Source of the DNA: Mobilisporobacter senegalensis
Lineage (GTDB): Bacteria; Bacillota; Clostridia; Lachnospirales; Lachnospiraceae
DNA: 64,000 nt
Direction: 5' to 3'
NCBI RefSeq assembly: GCF_003752155.1
Contig: NZ_RJVG01000011.1
Coordinates: forward strand, 1 to 64,000
Part shown: piece by piece, positions 34,923-44,045 of the stretch
How the letters are laid out: each line of letters begins with the position of its first letter
Numbering within the stretch: position 1 is the first letter of the stretch
Notes under the pieces: model-generated
The model's database searches: none
The model's input: the letters and a program-made list of their open reading frames with translations, nothing else
Told to the model about the DNA's origin: nothing
Translations under genes and position numbers: made by a program

Positions 34923-36230
34923 ATGAAAATAAACATAAAGCAATATTATAAAGAATTTCTTAATCACATTCATTTTCCTTCTTTTATCTATTATTATGAG
35001 ACAAATCGTATACTTGGAATGAATGATTCTGCAAAAAAAATTCTTGGTGATGATATTCGAAATGTAAAAGATATATTTAATGTAAGGCCTAAACTTTCTA
35101 AAAAGACATTATCAAACGGAAGCCTCATTTTATACAAGCAAGAGATGAATTCCAGATATGAGACAATATTAATTGATATGGAAGTAAATGTTGTGGATAT
35201 CGATGAGAAGCATATGTGCATTGTTTTCTTTGAATATACCTATAAACAAAATTTTAGTAAATATTTAAAGGATGAAATTCCAAGGATCTACTGGAAGAAT
35301 AGAGAACAATCATACCTTGGTATGAATGAAAGTTTTAAAAATGACTTTTCTATTACTTTATCCAATGAAGAGATACAAAAGACAAATTTTCGGAATATTG
35401 ATTTTATGAATTTCGAATTTGAAGTTATGGTCAATGTAGAGGAACTGCGGGTTATAAAGGCAAGGGAACCCTTATATGATATGCTTCAGGTGGTAAAAAC
35501 AGATACTGGACATAATGTTTTTATTGTGAATAATAGAATACCATTTTTTAATAAAAATGGAACAGTATTAGGCTTATTAGGAGTGTACCATCTGGTATTA
35601 GATAAGGAGGAATTTAAAAAACAGTATTATATTGCTTTAAAAGAAAATTATGATATGTATGAAGAGCAGGTAAAATTGAATCAATTTTTTGCTGATTTAC
35701 TTAGAATCACCCAATCAGGAAAAGAATATAATCAAATTCTCGGTGAGATTTTTGATGCTATTGTAAGGCGGGTGGATATAGATCATATCAATATATATAA
35801 ATATTATACAAAGGAAAAAGAAATGGAATATCTTTATGCCTGGAATCAAAAAAAGAAAACGAAAGTTGGTAAACTGAAAGGTGATACCTTTCGTGATCTT
35901 CGTAATGTAATATCCCGGGAATTAAGAAAGAACGAATATATATTAATAAATTCAGGTGAGGAGGAAGAGAAATTTAAAAGATTATTAAATTATAGTAATA
36001 TTAGAGCATTACTTCTATTCCGCTTGAATGTTAGAGGAAATAATAAAGCAATCATAAGTTTTGGGGATATGAAGGAGAGAAAATGGACACCGGATATAGT
36101 AAATCTTTTAAAGGATGTAACTTTGCTGATTCAAAGTGTTTTTTATAGACATTCATTAGAACAGGAAATAATGGAATTAAAGCAATTACAATATGCTTCT
36201 CCAGGAAATGATTCACCGGATGGCTGCTAA
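34923..36230 (+). CDS. Putative PAS/GAF sensor-like protein without visible output domain
   Basis: A 435-residue soluble protein. The N-terminal two thirds look like two PAS-type domains (FPSFIYYYETNRILGMNDSA, then YWKNREQSYLGMNESFKND, a second PAS-like entry). The last part (about 260-410) resembles a GAF domain (LRITQSGKEYNQILGEIFDA, RALLLFRLNVRGNNKAI). It ends in a short coiled stretch, with no kinase, GGDEF or helix-turn-helix part. It follows the RACo-like gene closely, so it may sense redox or a ligand for that system. The family call is tentative. Confidence 0.55.
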   Translation: MKINIKQYYKEFLNHIHFPSFIYYYETNRILGMNDSAKKILGDDIRNVKDIFNVRPKLSKKTLSNGSLILYKQEMNSRYETILIDMEVNVVDIDEKHMCIVFFEYTYKQNFSKYLKDEIPRIYWKNREQSYLGMNESFKNDFSITLSNEEIQKTNFRNIDFMNFEFEVMVNVEELRVIKAREPLYDMLQVVKTDTGHNVFIVNNRIPFFNKNGTVLGLLGVYHLVLDKEEFKKQYYIALKENYDMYEEQVKLNQFFADLLRITQSGKEYNQILGEIFDAIVRRVDIDHINIYKYYTKEKEMEYLYAWNQKKKTKVGKLKGDTFRDLRNVISRELRKNEYILINSGEEEEKFKRLLNYSNIRALLLFRLNVRGNNKAIISFGDMKERKWTPDIVNLLKDVTLLIQSVFYRHSLEQEIMELKQLQYASPGNDSPDGC

Positions 36231-36303
36231 CTGTCACATTCCCCTTTTGGCAGAGGGAGGCAGTTGATATGGCTCCGGATAGATTTAATACAATGATAAT
36301 AAA

Positions 36304-36410
36304 TTGAATTTCTAGTATAATATGGTATAATACTCACGAAGGGAATTTTGCTTGCTTGCAAGGGCAAAATTGCCCGGGGGACCATAAACGTTTTTTGTTT
36401 ATGGTATAAT
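36304..36410 (+). promoter_or_regulatory. galM upstream region: two extended -10 promoters and two hairpins
   Basis: TTGAAT (36304-36309), 16 bases, then TATAAT (36326-36331) within TGGTATAAT. A second TGGTATAAT lies at 36402-36410. Between them are a GC-capped hairpin (36341-36375, AATTTTGC/GCAAAATT arms) and a perfect 9-bp stem ACCATAAAC/GTTTATGGT (36381-36405) that overlaps the second -10. Confidence 0.5.
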
Positions 36411-36489
36411 ATAAACACTTAGGGAGGTATTTTCGAGCTTAGGGATAAGACTTCAACAGATACCGAATAGTATGAAAGGAGAAGGGAAT

Positions 36490-37548
36490 ATGAGCATTAC
36501 TATAAAAAAGTTTGGACAAACTTCAAATAAGGAGGAAATCAAACTTTATACATTAACGAACCGCAATGGAATGTCAGCAGCATTTACTAATTATGGGGCG
36601 GTATTAGTAAGTTTAATGGTTCCGGATGGAAAGGGCAACCTGGATGATGTAGTTTTAGGATATGGTAACTTAGAAGGATATCTTAAAAATGGTCCTGGAC
36701 TGGGCTCTTTTATTGGACGTCATGCAAACAGAATCGGCAATGCCAGTTTTGATATTAATGGAAAGACTTATGACCTTGAAAAAAATAATGGAAATAATAA
36801 TCTCCATGGTGGCTCTATTGGATATAATAAAATGGTTTATGAAACAGAATATTTTGAAGAGGAAGATTCTGATACGATAGAGTTTTCAAGACTGAGTCCG
36901 GATATGGAGCAAGGATTTCCTGGAAATCTGGATATTTGTGTAACATACACATTAACGAATGATAATGAATTGGTTATTGAATATCTTGCTGTTTCCGATC
37001 AGGATACACTTATTAATTTAACAAATCATTCTTATTTTAATCTGGCTGGACATAAGTCAGGAACTATTTTAAATCATAAAATGATGATAGACTCTGATTA
37101 TTTTACACCTACAACAGATGATTTGATCCCTACAGGTGAAATACGTGATGTTACTGGGACACCAATGGATTTTAGAACGTTAAAAACAATTGGTCAGGAT
37201 ATTCATGCAGATTATCTTCCATTAAAACAAGGAAAAGGCTATGACCATAATTATGTCCTTAAGACATCAAAAGACGAAATAATCAAAGTTGCTGAATTAA
37301 TTGACGAAGGCAGCCAAAGAAAAATGGAAGTATATACTGACTTACCGGGTATGCAGGTCTATACAGGCAATAATTTAGGAGAGAATGAGAATTGCAAAGA
37401 AGGTGCGGCATATCATCCTTATGATGGTGTATGCTTTGAAACTCAATTTTTCCCTAATTCCTGTAATCTAAAAGAATTTAAGCCTTGCCTGTTTAAGGCA
37501 GGAGAAGAATACGATTACACTACAGTTTATCGATTTACAACTATTTAA
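36490..37548 (+). CDS. galM: Aldose 1-epimerase (mutarotase)
   Basis: The start at 36490 (MSITIKKFG) has AAGGAGAAGGG upstream. The 352-residue protein has the substrate motifs GRHANRIG, the acid histidine in LTNHSYFNL and the base glutamate in CFETQFFPN. It interconverts alpha and beta sugars such as galactose and glucose and may work with galE at 7965. Length is typical. Confidence 0.95.
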   Translation: MSITIKKFGQTSNKEEIKLYTLTNRNGMSAAFTNYGAVLVSLMVPDGKGNLDDVVLGYGNLEGYLKNGPGLGSFIGRHANRIGNASFDINGKTYDLEKNNGNNNLHGGSIGYNKMVYETEYFEEEDSDTIEFSRLSPDMEQGFPGNLDICVTYTLTNDNELVIEYLAVSDQDTLINLTNHSYFNLAGHKSGTILNHKMMIDSDYFTPTTDDLIPTGEIRDVTGTPMDFRTLKTIGQDIHADYLPLKQGKGYDHNYVLKTSKDEIIKVAELIDEGSQRKMEVYTDLPGMQVYTGNNLGENENCKEGAAYHPYDGVCFETQFFPNSCNLKEFKPCLFKAGEEYDYTTVYRFTTI

Positions 37549-37596
37549 GTAATAACCAGGTTTTTCTGCTGAATATTTTAAAGTGGGAGGAATTTT

Positions 37597-37684
37597 ATGA
37601 GAAGAAATAATATTTTTGCATAGCAAAGGCTATTGCAAATAATATCATAAATAAGAAATGTATAATATTTAAATAGCCTTTGCT
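37597..37684 (+). promoter_or_regulatory. Leader peptide plus hairpin cassette A (upstream of CD3324-like gene)
   Basis: A perfect ribosome site (GGGAGGAATTTT) precedes an 8-codon frame, MRRNNIFA, whose TAG stop (37621-37623) touches the stem GCAAAGGCTATT (37623-37634), which pairs with AATAGCCTTTGC (37672-37683). There is no T-run after the stem, so control of translation or RNA stability is likelier than termination. A nearly identical cassette occurs at 38133-38204. The downstream gene starts at 37718. Confidence 0.7.
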
Positions 37685-37717
37685 GTTCCTAAGAAGATTA
37701 ACATTTAGGAGGGCAAA

Positions 37718-37999
37718 ATGAGCTATCAGAAAGCAGAACAGGTTTTACCATTAGAATTGGTGGAATTAATACAAAAATATATTGATGGTGAATATATTTA
37801 TATCCCAAGAAAAGAAGAAAATAAAAAGCCATGGGGAACCAATACGGATACAAGATATGAACTAAGTTTAAGAAATTCTAATATATATAAGGAATATCTT
37901 AAAGGGATATGTGTGAAGTCTTTGGCTGTAAAATATTGTTTATCATCAAAAAGTATACAAAGAATTCTTTTAAATGAAAAGAGAAATGACAGAGAATAA
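37718..37999 (+). CDS. CD3324-family small DNA-binding-like protein
   Basis: A 93-residue protein with the CD3324-family pattern: LPLELVELIQKYIDGEYIYIPRK, then KPWGTNTDTRYELSLRN, and a C-terminal helix-turn-helix-like stretch (GICVKSLAVKYCLSSKSIQRIL). The family resembles Mor-type regulators; function is unproven. GGAGG lies upstream. It is preceded by leader cassette A and closed by its own terminator. Confidence 0.75.
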   Translation: MSYQKAEQVLPLELVELIQKYIDGEYIYIPRKEENKKPWGTNTDTRYELSLRNSNIYKEYLKGICVKSLAVKYCLSSKSIQRILLNEKRNDRE

Positions 38000-38007
38000 T
38001 TTAAAGA

Positions 38008-38049
38008 AATGAGTCAGTGTGGTTAATAAACTCCATTGGCTCATTTTTG
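38008..38049 (+). terminator. Terminator after the CD3324-like gene
   Basis: ATGAGTCAGTG pairs with CATTGGCTCAT (two G-U pairs), followed by TTTTTG. It makes the two leader cassettes separate transcription units. Confidence 0.8.
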
Positions 38050-38132
38050 TTTCTAAATAAGAATGAGGTTTCCTTAAGCAATAAATTACAATAGAATAGG
38101 GTTGGATATAAAATAAAAAAGGAGGATTTTTT

Positions 38133-38204
38133 ATGAGAGAAGATATTTTTAATGAGTAGCAAAGGCTATTCATTAATATAAGTAAATAGTGAAATAGCTT
38201 TTGC
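38133..38204 (+). promoter_or_regulatory. Leader peptide plus hairpin cassette B (upstream of DUF1062 gene)
   Basis: AAGGAGGATTTTTT precedes an 8-codon frame, MREDIFNE, with TAG at 38157-38159 touching the stem GCAAAGGCTATT (38159-38170), which pairs with AATAGCTTTTGC (38193-38204). Leader length, stop codon, 5' stem arm and spacing match cassette A, while the loop differs. The DUF1062 gene starts at 38236. Confidence 0.7.
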
Positions 38205-38235
38205 ATATCCAGAATATAAAATATGGAGAGGCAAG

Positions 38236-38619
38236 ATGAGCTATTTAAAAAAAATTCAATGGGAGATAGAGCTGGATTCGTTACCAGCAGTAACAAGAAA
38301 CTGCCCTAAATGCGGCAAAAAGATTGAATTTATCAATACAGAAAAATTCAGGGTGAATGCAAATCGTAATCACATAGATATATGGTTGATCTATCAATGT
38401 TCCCAGTGCAGATCCACATGGAATATGACAATTTATGAGAGAATCAATCCCAAAGATATCAGCAAAGATGAATATGAGAAATTTATTGCCAATGATAAAA
38501 AATTAGCAAAGAAATATGGATTTGATATAGGGATCCATAATAGAAATAAGGCAGATATAATATTATATGGAAAGAACAGGACTCAGATCAGGCGTCATAT
38601 TAGATATTGGACAGCCTAA
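38236..38619 (+). CDS. DUF1062 zinc-ribbon-like protein
   Basis: A 127-residue protein with the DUF1062 pattern: NCPKCGKKIEF and CSQCRSTWN (two CxxC pairs, likely one zinc), FRVNANRNHIDIWLIY and TIYERINP. GGAGAGG lies upstream of the ATG. It starts MSYLKK, like the neighbour's MSYQKA, and is preceded by the same kind of leader cassette. Function unknown. It converges on the GNAT gene. Confidence 0.8.
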   Translation: MSYLKKIQWEIELDSLPAVTRNCPKCGKKIEFINTEKFRVNANRNHIDIWLIYQCSQCRSTWNMTIYERINPKDISKDEYEKFIANDKKLAKKYGFDIGIHNRNKADIILYGKNRTQIRRHIRYWTA

Positions 38620-38658
38620 TTTGAGTCTTATTGATTTTATCATTATTTTCATAGCCAT

Positions 38659-39207
38659 TTATAATTTGCGGAACATCAAATATTCATCTCCATATGTCCC
38701 ATCTTTAAATTTAAAGGCTTTTTCTCTTGTTCCAATCATCTCAAAGCCGCATTTTTTATATAATCCAATTCCACGCTCATTATCACACATAACTTCAAGT
38801 TCAATTTGCTCATAACCAGCGTCTTTTGCCAAAAGGATCAGTTCTGATAATAAGGAAGATCCAATTCCAAGGTGCCAGTATTCTTTTTGGATCGAGATAC
38901 CAAATTCTGCTCTATGGATATATTTCATCAGATTTTTTACGCAGTTTAATCCACCGCATGCTATAATTTTTCCATCTATCGTTGCACAGATCAGTACATT
39001 TTTGGGATTAGATTCTAACTCTTTTAAGTATCTTTTCTCTTCTTCAATAGTAATCGTAATTTCCTCCGGGTAACGGGCCATATATAATGTTTCATTAGAA
39101 GTTCCCTTCATATGCTCAATAAGGGCTTTTGCATCACGAGGGACAGGACTTCGTAAAATACATTCTCTGCCATCTTTTAGTTTTATTATCTTCGGGCCAA
39201 ACTTCAT
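38659..39207 (-). CDS. GNAT-family N-acetyltransferase
   Basis: A 182-residue protein with the GNAT fold: IACGGLNCV (strand 4), RAEFGISIQKEYWHLGIGSSLLSEL (acetyl-CoA loop, variant of Q/RxxGxG/A) and NERGIGLYKKCGFEMIGTREKAFK. It resembles RimJ/RimL- or spermidine-type acetyltransferases in its HR-EFGI segment, but the substrate is unknown. GGAGAGTG lies before the ATG. Confidence 0.85.
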   Translation of the reverse strand: MKFGPKIIKLKDGRECILRSPVPRDAKALIEHMKGTSNETLYMARYPEEITITIEEEKRYLKELESNPKNVLICATIDGKIIACGGLNCVKNLMKYIHRAEFGISIQKEYWHLGIGSSLLSELILLAKDAGYEQIELEVMCDNERGIGLYKKCGFEMIGTREKAFKFKDGTYGDEYLMFRKL

Positions 39208-39297
39208 ATCAAATCACTCTCCTTTATTATAATATGTATAACAAATGTCTCTATTATATTAATCATTATCTGTTATAGTTCTTAGTTGTTTTATTCT

Positions 39298-39828
39298 TTA
39301 AATATGAAATATACTCTTTTGATTTATATTTAGTTCTTTTGAGGTTAAATGAATCAACAGTTCTTCCACAGCTGATAAAGTTGCCAGAGCACATATAGAA
39401 TAAGTTAAAATGGATGTATTTATAAATGGATAGAATATAGGGAAGCAAAACAAAATAATACCTGATCCTTTATTGGCGAAAGTATGTATAATCCCAAAAG
39501 TGTGATATTTTATAAATACAATGGACATGGATAGAAGACGAAGGATCAGAATTATAACTATCCAGATGAAAATTAACCTAGGAATATCTACAATGGGATA
39601 TAATTTAATAAATATTACGACAGTCATGGTAAGATCTGCGATAGAATCCAGTTTTGCTCCTAATATGCTTGCTGCTTTTGTTTTTCTTGCTATATAACCG
39701 TCTATCATGTCACTAAACCCACTTATAATATACATTATATAAAATGGAAGATGAAACGGCTCTGTAAAAAAGAGAATGATGGATAGTATGATTCTTGAAC
39801 ACGTTATGATATTAGGAATATTTTTCAT
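39298..39828 (-). CDS. CDP-alcohol phosphatidyltransferase family protein
   Basis: A 176-residue membrane protein with five or six helices and the complete active-site signature DGYIARKTKAASILGAKLDS followed by IAD (DGxxARx8Gx3Dx3D). It starts MKNIPNIITCSRII, typical for PgsA-like enzymes. It makes a phospholipid by joining a CDP-activated alcohol or lipid to a second alcohol; PgsA or a paralogue cannot be distinguished. GGAGG lies upstream. Confidence 0.88.
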   Translation of the reverse strand: MKNIPNIITCSRIILSIILFFTEPFHLPFYIMYIISGFSDMIDGYIARKTKAASILGAKLDSIADLTMTVVIFIKLYPIVDIPRLIFIWIVIILILRLLSMSIVFIKYHTFGIIHTFANKGSGIILFCFPIFYPFINTSILTYSICALATLSAVEELLIHLTSKELNINQKSIFHI

Positions 39829-39970
39829 ATTTTCACCTCCGCCTTTAAGGTATCATAATACAAAATTTGTCATGTGGCAATCATATTTTTAGTTTAATAA
39901 TGCAATGAATAATATAACAGGGGAATGACTAGGTTTATAATTATAATATATCAGCCCGCCTGACAATATA

Positions 39971-40046
39971 AAAAGCCCGTTGGAATAAAAATCGATTTGA
40001 TGCAGGCCGGAAAGGCAGCCAAATGATTTTATTCCAACGGGTTTTT
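39971..40046 (-). terminator. Long terminator hairpin after upp
   Basis: AAAAGCCCGTTGGAATAAAA (39971-39990) pairs with the matching arm 40027-40045, with T-runs on both sides, so it can end transcription from either direction. The 36-base inner part can form a second stem (GGCC/GGCAGCC). It lies downstream of upp (reverse strand). Confidence 0.8.
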
Positions 40047-40081
40047 AATACTCGTATAAGCAAAGTACCCTGTTTTGATTA

Positions 40082-40711
40082 TTATTTTGTACCGTAAATT
40101 CTATCCCCGGCATCACCAAGGCCAGGAAGAATATAACCTTTATCATTTAATCTCTCATCTAAAGCACCGATAAAGATATCTACATCAGGATGAGCTTCCG
40201 TAAATTTCTTAACACCTTCCGGGGCAGCAATGAGGCAAAGGAAATGAATCTTTGAAATTCCACGCTTTTTTAATAAATTAATTGCGGCAATAGCAGATCC
40301 ACCCGTTGCAAGCATAGGATCCACAACAAAGATTTCACGGTCTCCCGAATCTGCCGGTAATTTGCAAAAATATTCAACTGGTTCTAAGGTTTCTTCGTTT
40401 CTATATAAGCCAACATGGCCAACTTTCGCATTAGGGATTAAATTCAAGATTCCATCTGCCATGTGAAGACCGGCACGAAGGATAGGGACGATACACAATT
40501 TTTTTCCTGCAATTTCTTTTACAGTAGTTTTCATAAGAGGTGTTTCTATTTCAATATCAGCAAGAGGAAGTTCTCTGGTAGCTTCATAACAGATTAACAT
40601 TGCAACTTCTGAAACCAGATCTCTAAATTCTTTCGTAGATGTTGTTTTCACTCTCATAATACCAATTTTGTGCTGTATTAATGGATGATCCATGATTGTA
40701 ACTTTTGACAT
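40082..40711 (-). CDS. upp: Uracil phosphoribosyltransferase
   Basis: A 209-residue enzyme that converts uracil and PRPP to UMP. The PRPP loop is [12 protein letters not shown], the uracil-binding end is [17 protein letters not shown], and [12 protein letters not shown] is conserved. Length is standard. GGAGGT lies before the ATG at 40711. A single gene with a strong terminator. Confidence 0.97.
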   Translation of the reverse strand: MSKVTIMDHPLIQHKIGIMRVKTTSTKEFRDLVSEVAMLICYEATRELPLADIEIETPLMKTTVKEIAGKKLCIVPILRAGLHMADGILNLIPNAKVGHVGLYRNEETLEPVEYFCKLPADSGDREIFVVDPMLATGGSAIAAINLLKKRGISKIHFLCLIAAPEGVKKFTEAHPDVDIFIGALDERLNDKGYILPGLGDAGDRIYGTK

Positions 40712-40881
40712 TTTATTACCTCCAGGTGTTTTGGAATTTTGTTCATTGTACGACGGGGCCGTTACACTATTTTTTATTATAACATTATTAAATTGTCGTG
40801 AAAAGACTTAAATTAATGAATTCCCTGTTTTTTATTGAGTGCAAACTACCTTTAGTGTGCAATTTGCACTACTTTTTTATC

Positions 40882-41021
40882 ACAGTTCAGCCATAAGCTC
40901 GATTTCGCTATGCTGCATCTCGCTTAGGCAGAGCGCCATATAGAAAGTAATAAACAAATTGTTCTTAGTGTGCAAGCACCCACGTACAATTTGTTTATTA
41001 CTTTCTGCATGGCTGAACTGT
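40882..41021 (+). repeat. 140-bp nested inverted-repeat element
   Basis: A perfect 13-bp outer pair (ACAGTTCAGCCAT at 40882-40894, inverted at 41009-41021) encloses a perfect 21-bp inner pair (40942-40962 and 40986-41006) with a 23-base loop. A 47-base insert lies only between the left arms. It has the same architecture as the element at 28998 but a different sequence; both contain GTTCTTAG. Elsewhere in 40712-41040, AGTGCAAA/TTTGCACT near 40840-40870 followed by T's forms another small hairpin. Confidence 0.65.
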
Positions 41022-41051
41022 AACAAAATTTTTGGAAATTAATATTTACAG

Positions 41052-41134
41052 TTGCAATATAAATTAAAATACCTTATTATATACAGAAAGCATGATAAAC
41101 CCTTGATAATACTGGGTTATAGCAATTATAACCC
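41052..41134 (+). promoter_or_regulatory. Promoter and leader hairpins of leuB-ilvD-ilvB
   Basis: TTGCAA (41052-41057), 17 bases, TATTAT (41075-41080). In the leader, AACCC (near 41100) can pair with GGGTT at 41114, and the same GGGTTATA (41114-41121) can pair with TATAACCC (41127-41134), giving two mutually exclusive stems. Confidence 0.5.
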
Positions 41135-41172
41135 CAAGGAATAGAATTAAAATAATGAAGGGAAGGGATAAT

Positions 41173-42255
41173 ATGAATTATAATATAGCCGTCATTCCAG
41201 GAGATGGAATTGGACCTGAAATTGTGGAGGAAGCAAAGAAGGTATTAGATGCAGTTGGTAGAAAATACAATCATGTGTTTCATTATACAGAGGTCCTCAT
41301 GGGTGGTGCATCCATTGATAAAACTGGAGTACCTCTCACTGAAGAAGCTTTAGCTGCTGCCAAAAAAAGTGACTCTATATTGCTTGGAGCTGTTGGCGGA
41401 AATGTTTCAACCTCTCCATGGTACATATTACCTCCTGCTCTAAGACCGGAGGCCGGATTATTAGCACTTCGCAAAGGATTGAATCTTTTTGCCAATATAA
41501 GACCAGCTATTTTATTTGATGAACTAAAAGGAGCCTGCCCTTTAAAAGATGAGATTATTGGAAATGGATTTGATTTTGTAGTTATGCGGGAATTAACCGG
41601 TGGTTTATATTTTGGTGAACGAAAAACTGAAGAAGTAGATGGAATTCGAACCGCATATGATTCTCTCGTTTATAATGAGAATGAGATTAAAAGAATTGCA
41701 AGATGGGCATTTGACATAGCAATGAAAAGAAATAAACGAGTCTGCAGTGTAGATAAGGCGAATGTACTTGATTCTTCAAGACTTTGGAGGCAGGTAGTAA
41801 AGGAAGTTGCAAAAGATTACCCTGAAGTAGAATTAACAGACATGTTGGTAGATAATTGTGCAATGCAGTTGGTCAAGGATCCAAAACAATTTGATGTAAT
41901 ACTGACAGAGAATATGTTTGGTGATATATTATCAGATGAAGCCAGCATGGTTACAGGTTCTATTGGTATGTTAGCATCTGCAAGTCTTGGGGATACTAAA
42001 TTAGGATTATATGAACCAAGTCATGGCTCTGCACCAGATATTGCAGGCGAGAATAAGGCGAATCCAATCGCAACAATTCTTTCAGCTGCAATGATGCTTC
42101 GTTATTCTTTTGAGCTTGAAGAAGAAGCTAATGCAATAGAAAATGGTATTAAAAATGTTCTTAAGAAAGGGTATCGAACTGTTGATATTATGTCAGAAGG
42201 TAAAACAATGGTTGGAACTAAGGAAATGGGACAATTTATCATAAAAGAACTTTAA
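41173..42255 (+). CDS. leuB: 3-isopropylmalate dehydrogenase
   Basis: The start at 41173 (MNYNIAVIPGDGIGPE) has GGAAGGG upstream. The 360-residue enzyme oxidises 3-isopropylmalate in leucine synthesis. NAD and substrate motifs are GDGIGPE, LLALRKGLNLFANIRP, VMRELTGGLYFGE and the HGSAPDIAGENKANPIA loop. leuA, leuC and leuD are not in the window. First gene of an operon with ilvD and ilvB. Confidence 0.96.
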   Translation: MNYNIAVIPGDGIGPEIVEEAKKVLDAVGRKYNHVFHYTEVLMGGASIDKTGVPLTEEALAAAKKSDSILLGAVGGNVSTSPWYILPPALRPEAGLLALRKGLNLFANIRPAILFDELKGACPLKDEIIGNGFDFVVMRELTGGLYFGERKTEEVDGIRTAYDSLVYNENEIKRIARWAFDIAMKRNKRVCSVDKANVLDSSRLWRQVVKEVAKDYPEVELTDMLVDNCAMQLVKDPKQFDVILTENMFGDILSDEASMVTGSIGMLASASLGDTKLGLYEPSHGSAPDIAGENKANPIATILSAAMMLRYSFELEEEANAIENGIKNVLKKGYRTVDIMSEGKTMVGTKEMGQFIIKEL

Positions 42256-42309
42256 AACTTTAAAGTAATATAGTACAATGATGTTAACGATGGAAAAGGT
42301 GGTAATTAT

Positions 42310-43980
42310 ATGAGAAGTGATGCTGTAACAAAGGGGATGCAACAAGCACCCCATAGATCTTTATTTAATGCACTTGGTTTAACAAAAGAAGAAATGGAAA
42401 GACCACTTATAGGAATTGTTAGTTCCTATAATGAAATCGTTCCTGGACATATGAACCTGGATAAGATAGTAAATGCAGTTAAGATGGGTGTTGCAATGGC
42501 AGGTGGGACACCACTTGTATTTCCAGCAATAGCAGTATGTGATGGTATTGCCATGGGACATATCGGAATGAAATATTCCCTGGTGACCAGAGATTTAATT
42601 GCAGATTCTACCGAAGCTATGGCAATGGCTCATCAATTTGATGCATTAGTTATGGTACCTAATTGTGATAAAAATGTACCAGGGCTATTAATGGCCGCAG
42701 CCAGAGTGAATATCCCAACCATATTTGTAAGTGGGGGTCCAATGCTTGCAGGTAAAGTGAATGGCTGCAAGACTAGTTTATCAAGTATGTTTGAAGCAGT
42801 AGGCGCCTATAGTGCAGGTAATATGACATTAGAAGAAGTAGAACAATATGAAAATAAAGCCTGTCCAACCTGTGGTTCATGTTCTGGTATGTATACAGCC
42901 AATAGTATGAATTGCTTAACGGAAGTTCTTGGTATGGGACTTAAAGGCAATGGAACAATACCAGCAGTGTATTCTGAAAGAATAAAACTTGCCAAACATG
43001 CAGGTATGCAGATAATGGAGTTAGTGAGAAAAGATATTAAACCTAGAGATATTTTAACAAAAAAAGCATTCTTAAATGCACTTACCATGGATATGGCTTT
43101 AGGATGCAGTACCAACAGTATGCTTCACCTGCCTGCGATTGCTCATGAAGCAGGAGTTGAACTTAATGTTGATATAGCAAACGAAATTAGTGAAAAAACA
43201 CCTAACCTTTGTCATCTTGCACCTGCCGGCCATACGTATATGGAAGATTTAAATGAAGCTGGTGGGATTTATGCAGTTATGAATGAAATTAACAAAAAAG
43301 GGTTGTTATATACAGAGTGTTTAACAGTTACAGGAAAGACAGTTGGTGAAAATATAGAAGGATGTGTTAATCTGGATCCTGATACAATCAGAACAATTGA
43401 CGACCCTTATAGTGAGACAGGTGGAATTGCCGTATTAAAAGGAAACCTTGCTCTTGAAGGATCTGTTGTAAAACGCTCAGCAGTAGATCCTGAAATGATG
43501 AAACATGAAGGACCTGCAAGAGTCTTTGATTGTGAAGAAGACGCAATTAAGGCAATCAAAGGCGGAAAAATCATTTCTGGTGATGTAGTTGTAATCCGGT
43601 ATGAAGGACCAAAAGGTGGACCGGGTATGAGAGAGATGCTTAATCCAACCTCAGCAATCATGGGAATGGGGCTTGGCTCCAGCGTAGCACTTATTACGGA
43701 CGGACGTTTCAGCGGTGCATCCAGAGGGGCAGCAATTGGTCATGTAGCGCCGGAAGCAGCAGTTGGAGGCAACATCGCACTTGTAGAAGAAGGAGATATT
43801 ATTCAGATAGATATTATGGCAAATACTCTTAATTTTGTAATCTCTGAGGATGAATTAGAGAAAAGAAGGGCAAAATGGCAGCCAAGAAAGCCAAAAGTTA
43901 CAAGCGGGTATCTTGCCCGTTATGCATCAATGGTCACTTCAAGCAGCCGTGGTGCAATTCTTGAAATACCTGCAAAATAG
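42310..43980 (+). CDS. ilvD: Dihydroxy-acid dehydratase
   Basis: A 556-residue iron-sulfur enzyme making the keto-acid precursors of valine and isoleucine. Cluster and magnesium motifs are [32 protein letters not shown] and [15 protein letters not shown]. Ribosome site AAAAGGTGG. It follows leuB after about 55 bases and precedes ilvB after 65 bases. Confidence 0.97.
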   Translation: MRSDAVTKGMQQAPHRSLFNALGLTKEEMERPLIGIVSSYNEIVPGHMNLDKIVNAVKMGVAMAGGTPLVFPAIAVCDGIAMGHIGMKYSLVTRDLIADSTEAMAMAHQFDALVMVPNCDKNVPGLLMAAARVNIPTIFVSGGPMLAGKVNGCKTSLSSMFEAVGAYSAGNMTLEEVEQYENKACPTCGSCSGMYTANSMNCLTEVLGMGLKGNGTIPAVYSERIKLAKHAGMQIMELVRKDIKPRDILTKKAFLNALTMDMALGCSTNSMLHLPAIAHEAGVELNVDIANEISEKTPNLCHLAPAGHTYMEDLNEAGGIYAVMNEINKKGLLYTECLTVTGKTVGENIEGCVNLDPDTIRTIDDPYSETGGIAVLKGNLALEGSVVKRSAVDPEMMKHEGPARVFDCEEDAIKAIKGGKIISGDVVVIRYEGPKGGPGMREMLNPTSAIMGMGLGSSVALITDGRFSGASRGAAIGHVAPEAAVGGNIALVEEGDIIQIDIMANTLNFVISEDELEKRRAKWQPRKPKVTSGYLARYASMVTSSSRGAILEIPAK

Positions 43981-44045
43981 GTCAGAAACTCAAATTAATT
44001 TAAGTAATGATGTCAGGGGAACATAATACTAGAAAGAGGTGCAAT

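Noticed and set aside
36227-36418. Reverse-strand open frame of 63 codons before galM
   Set aside because: It covers the promoters and hairpins and has no ribosome site or recognisable protein features.
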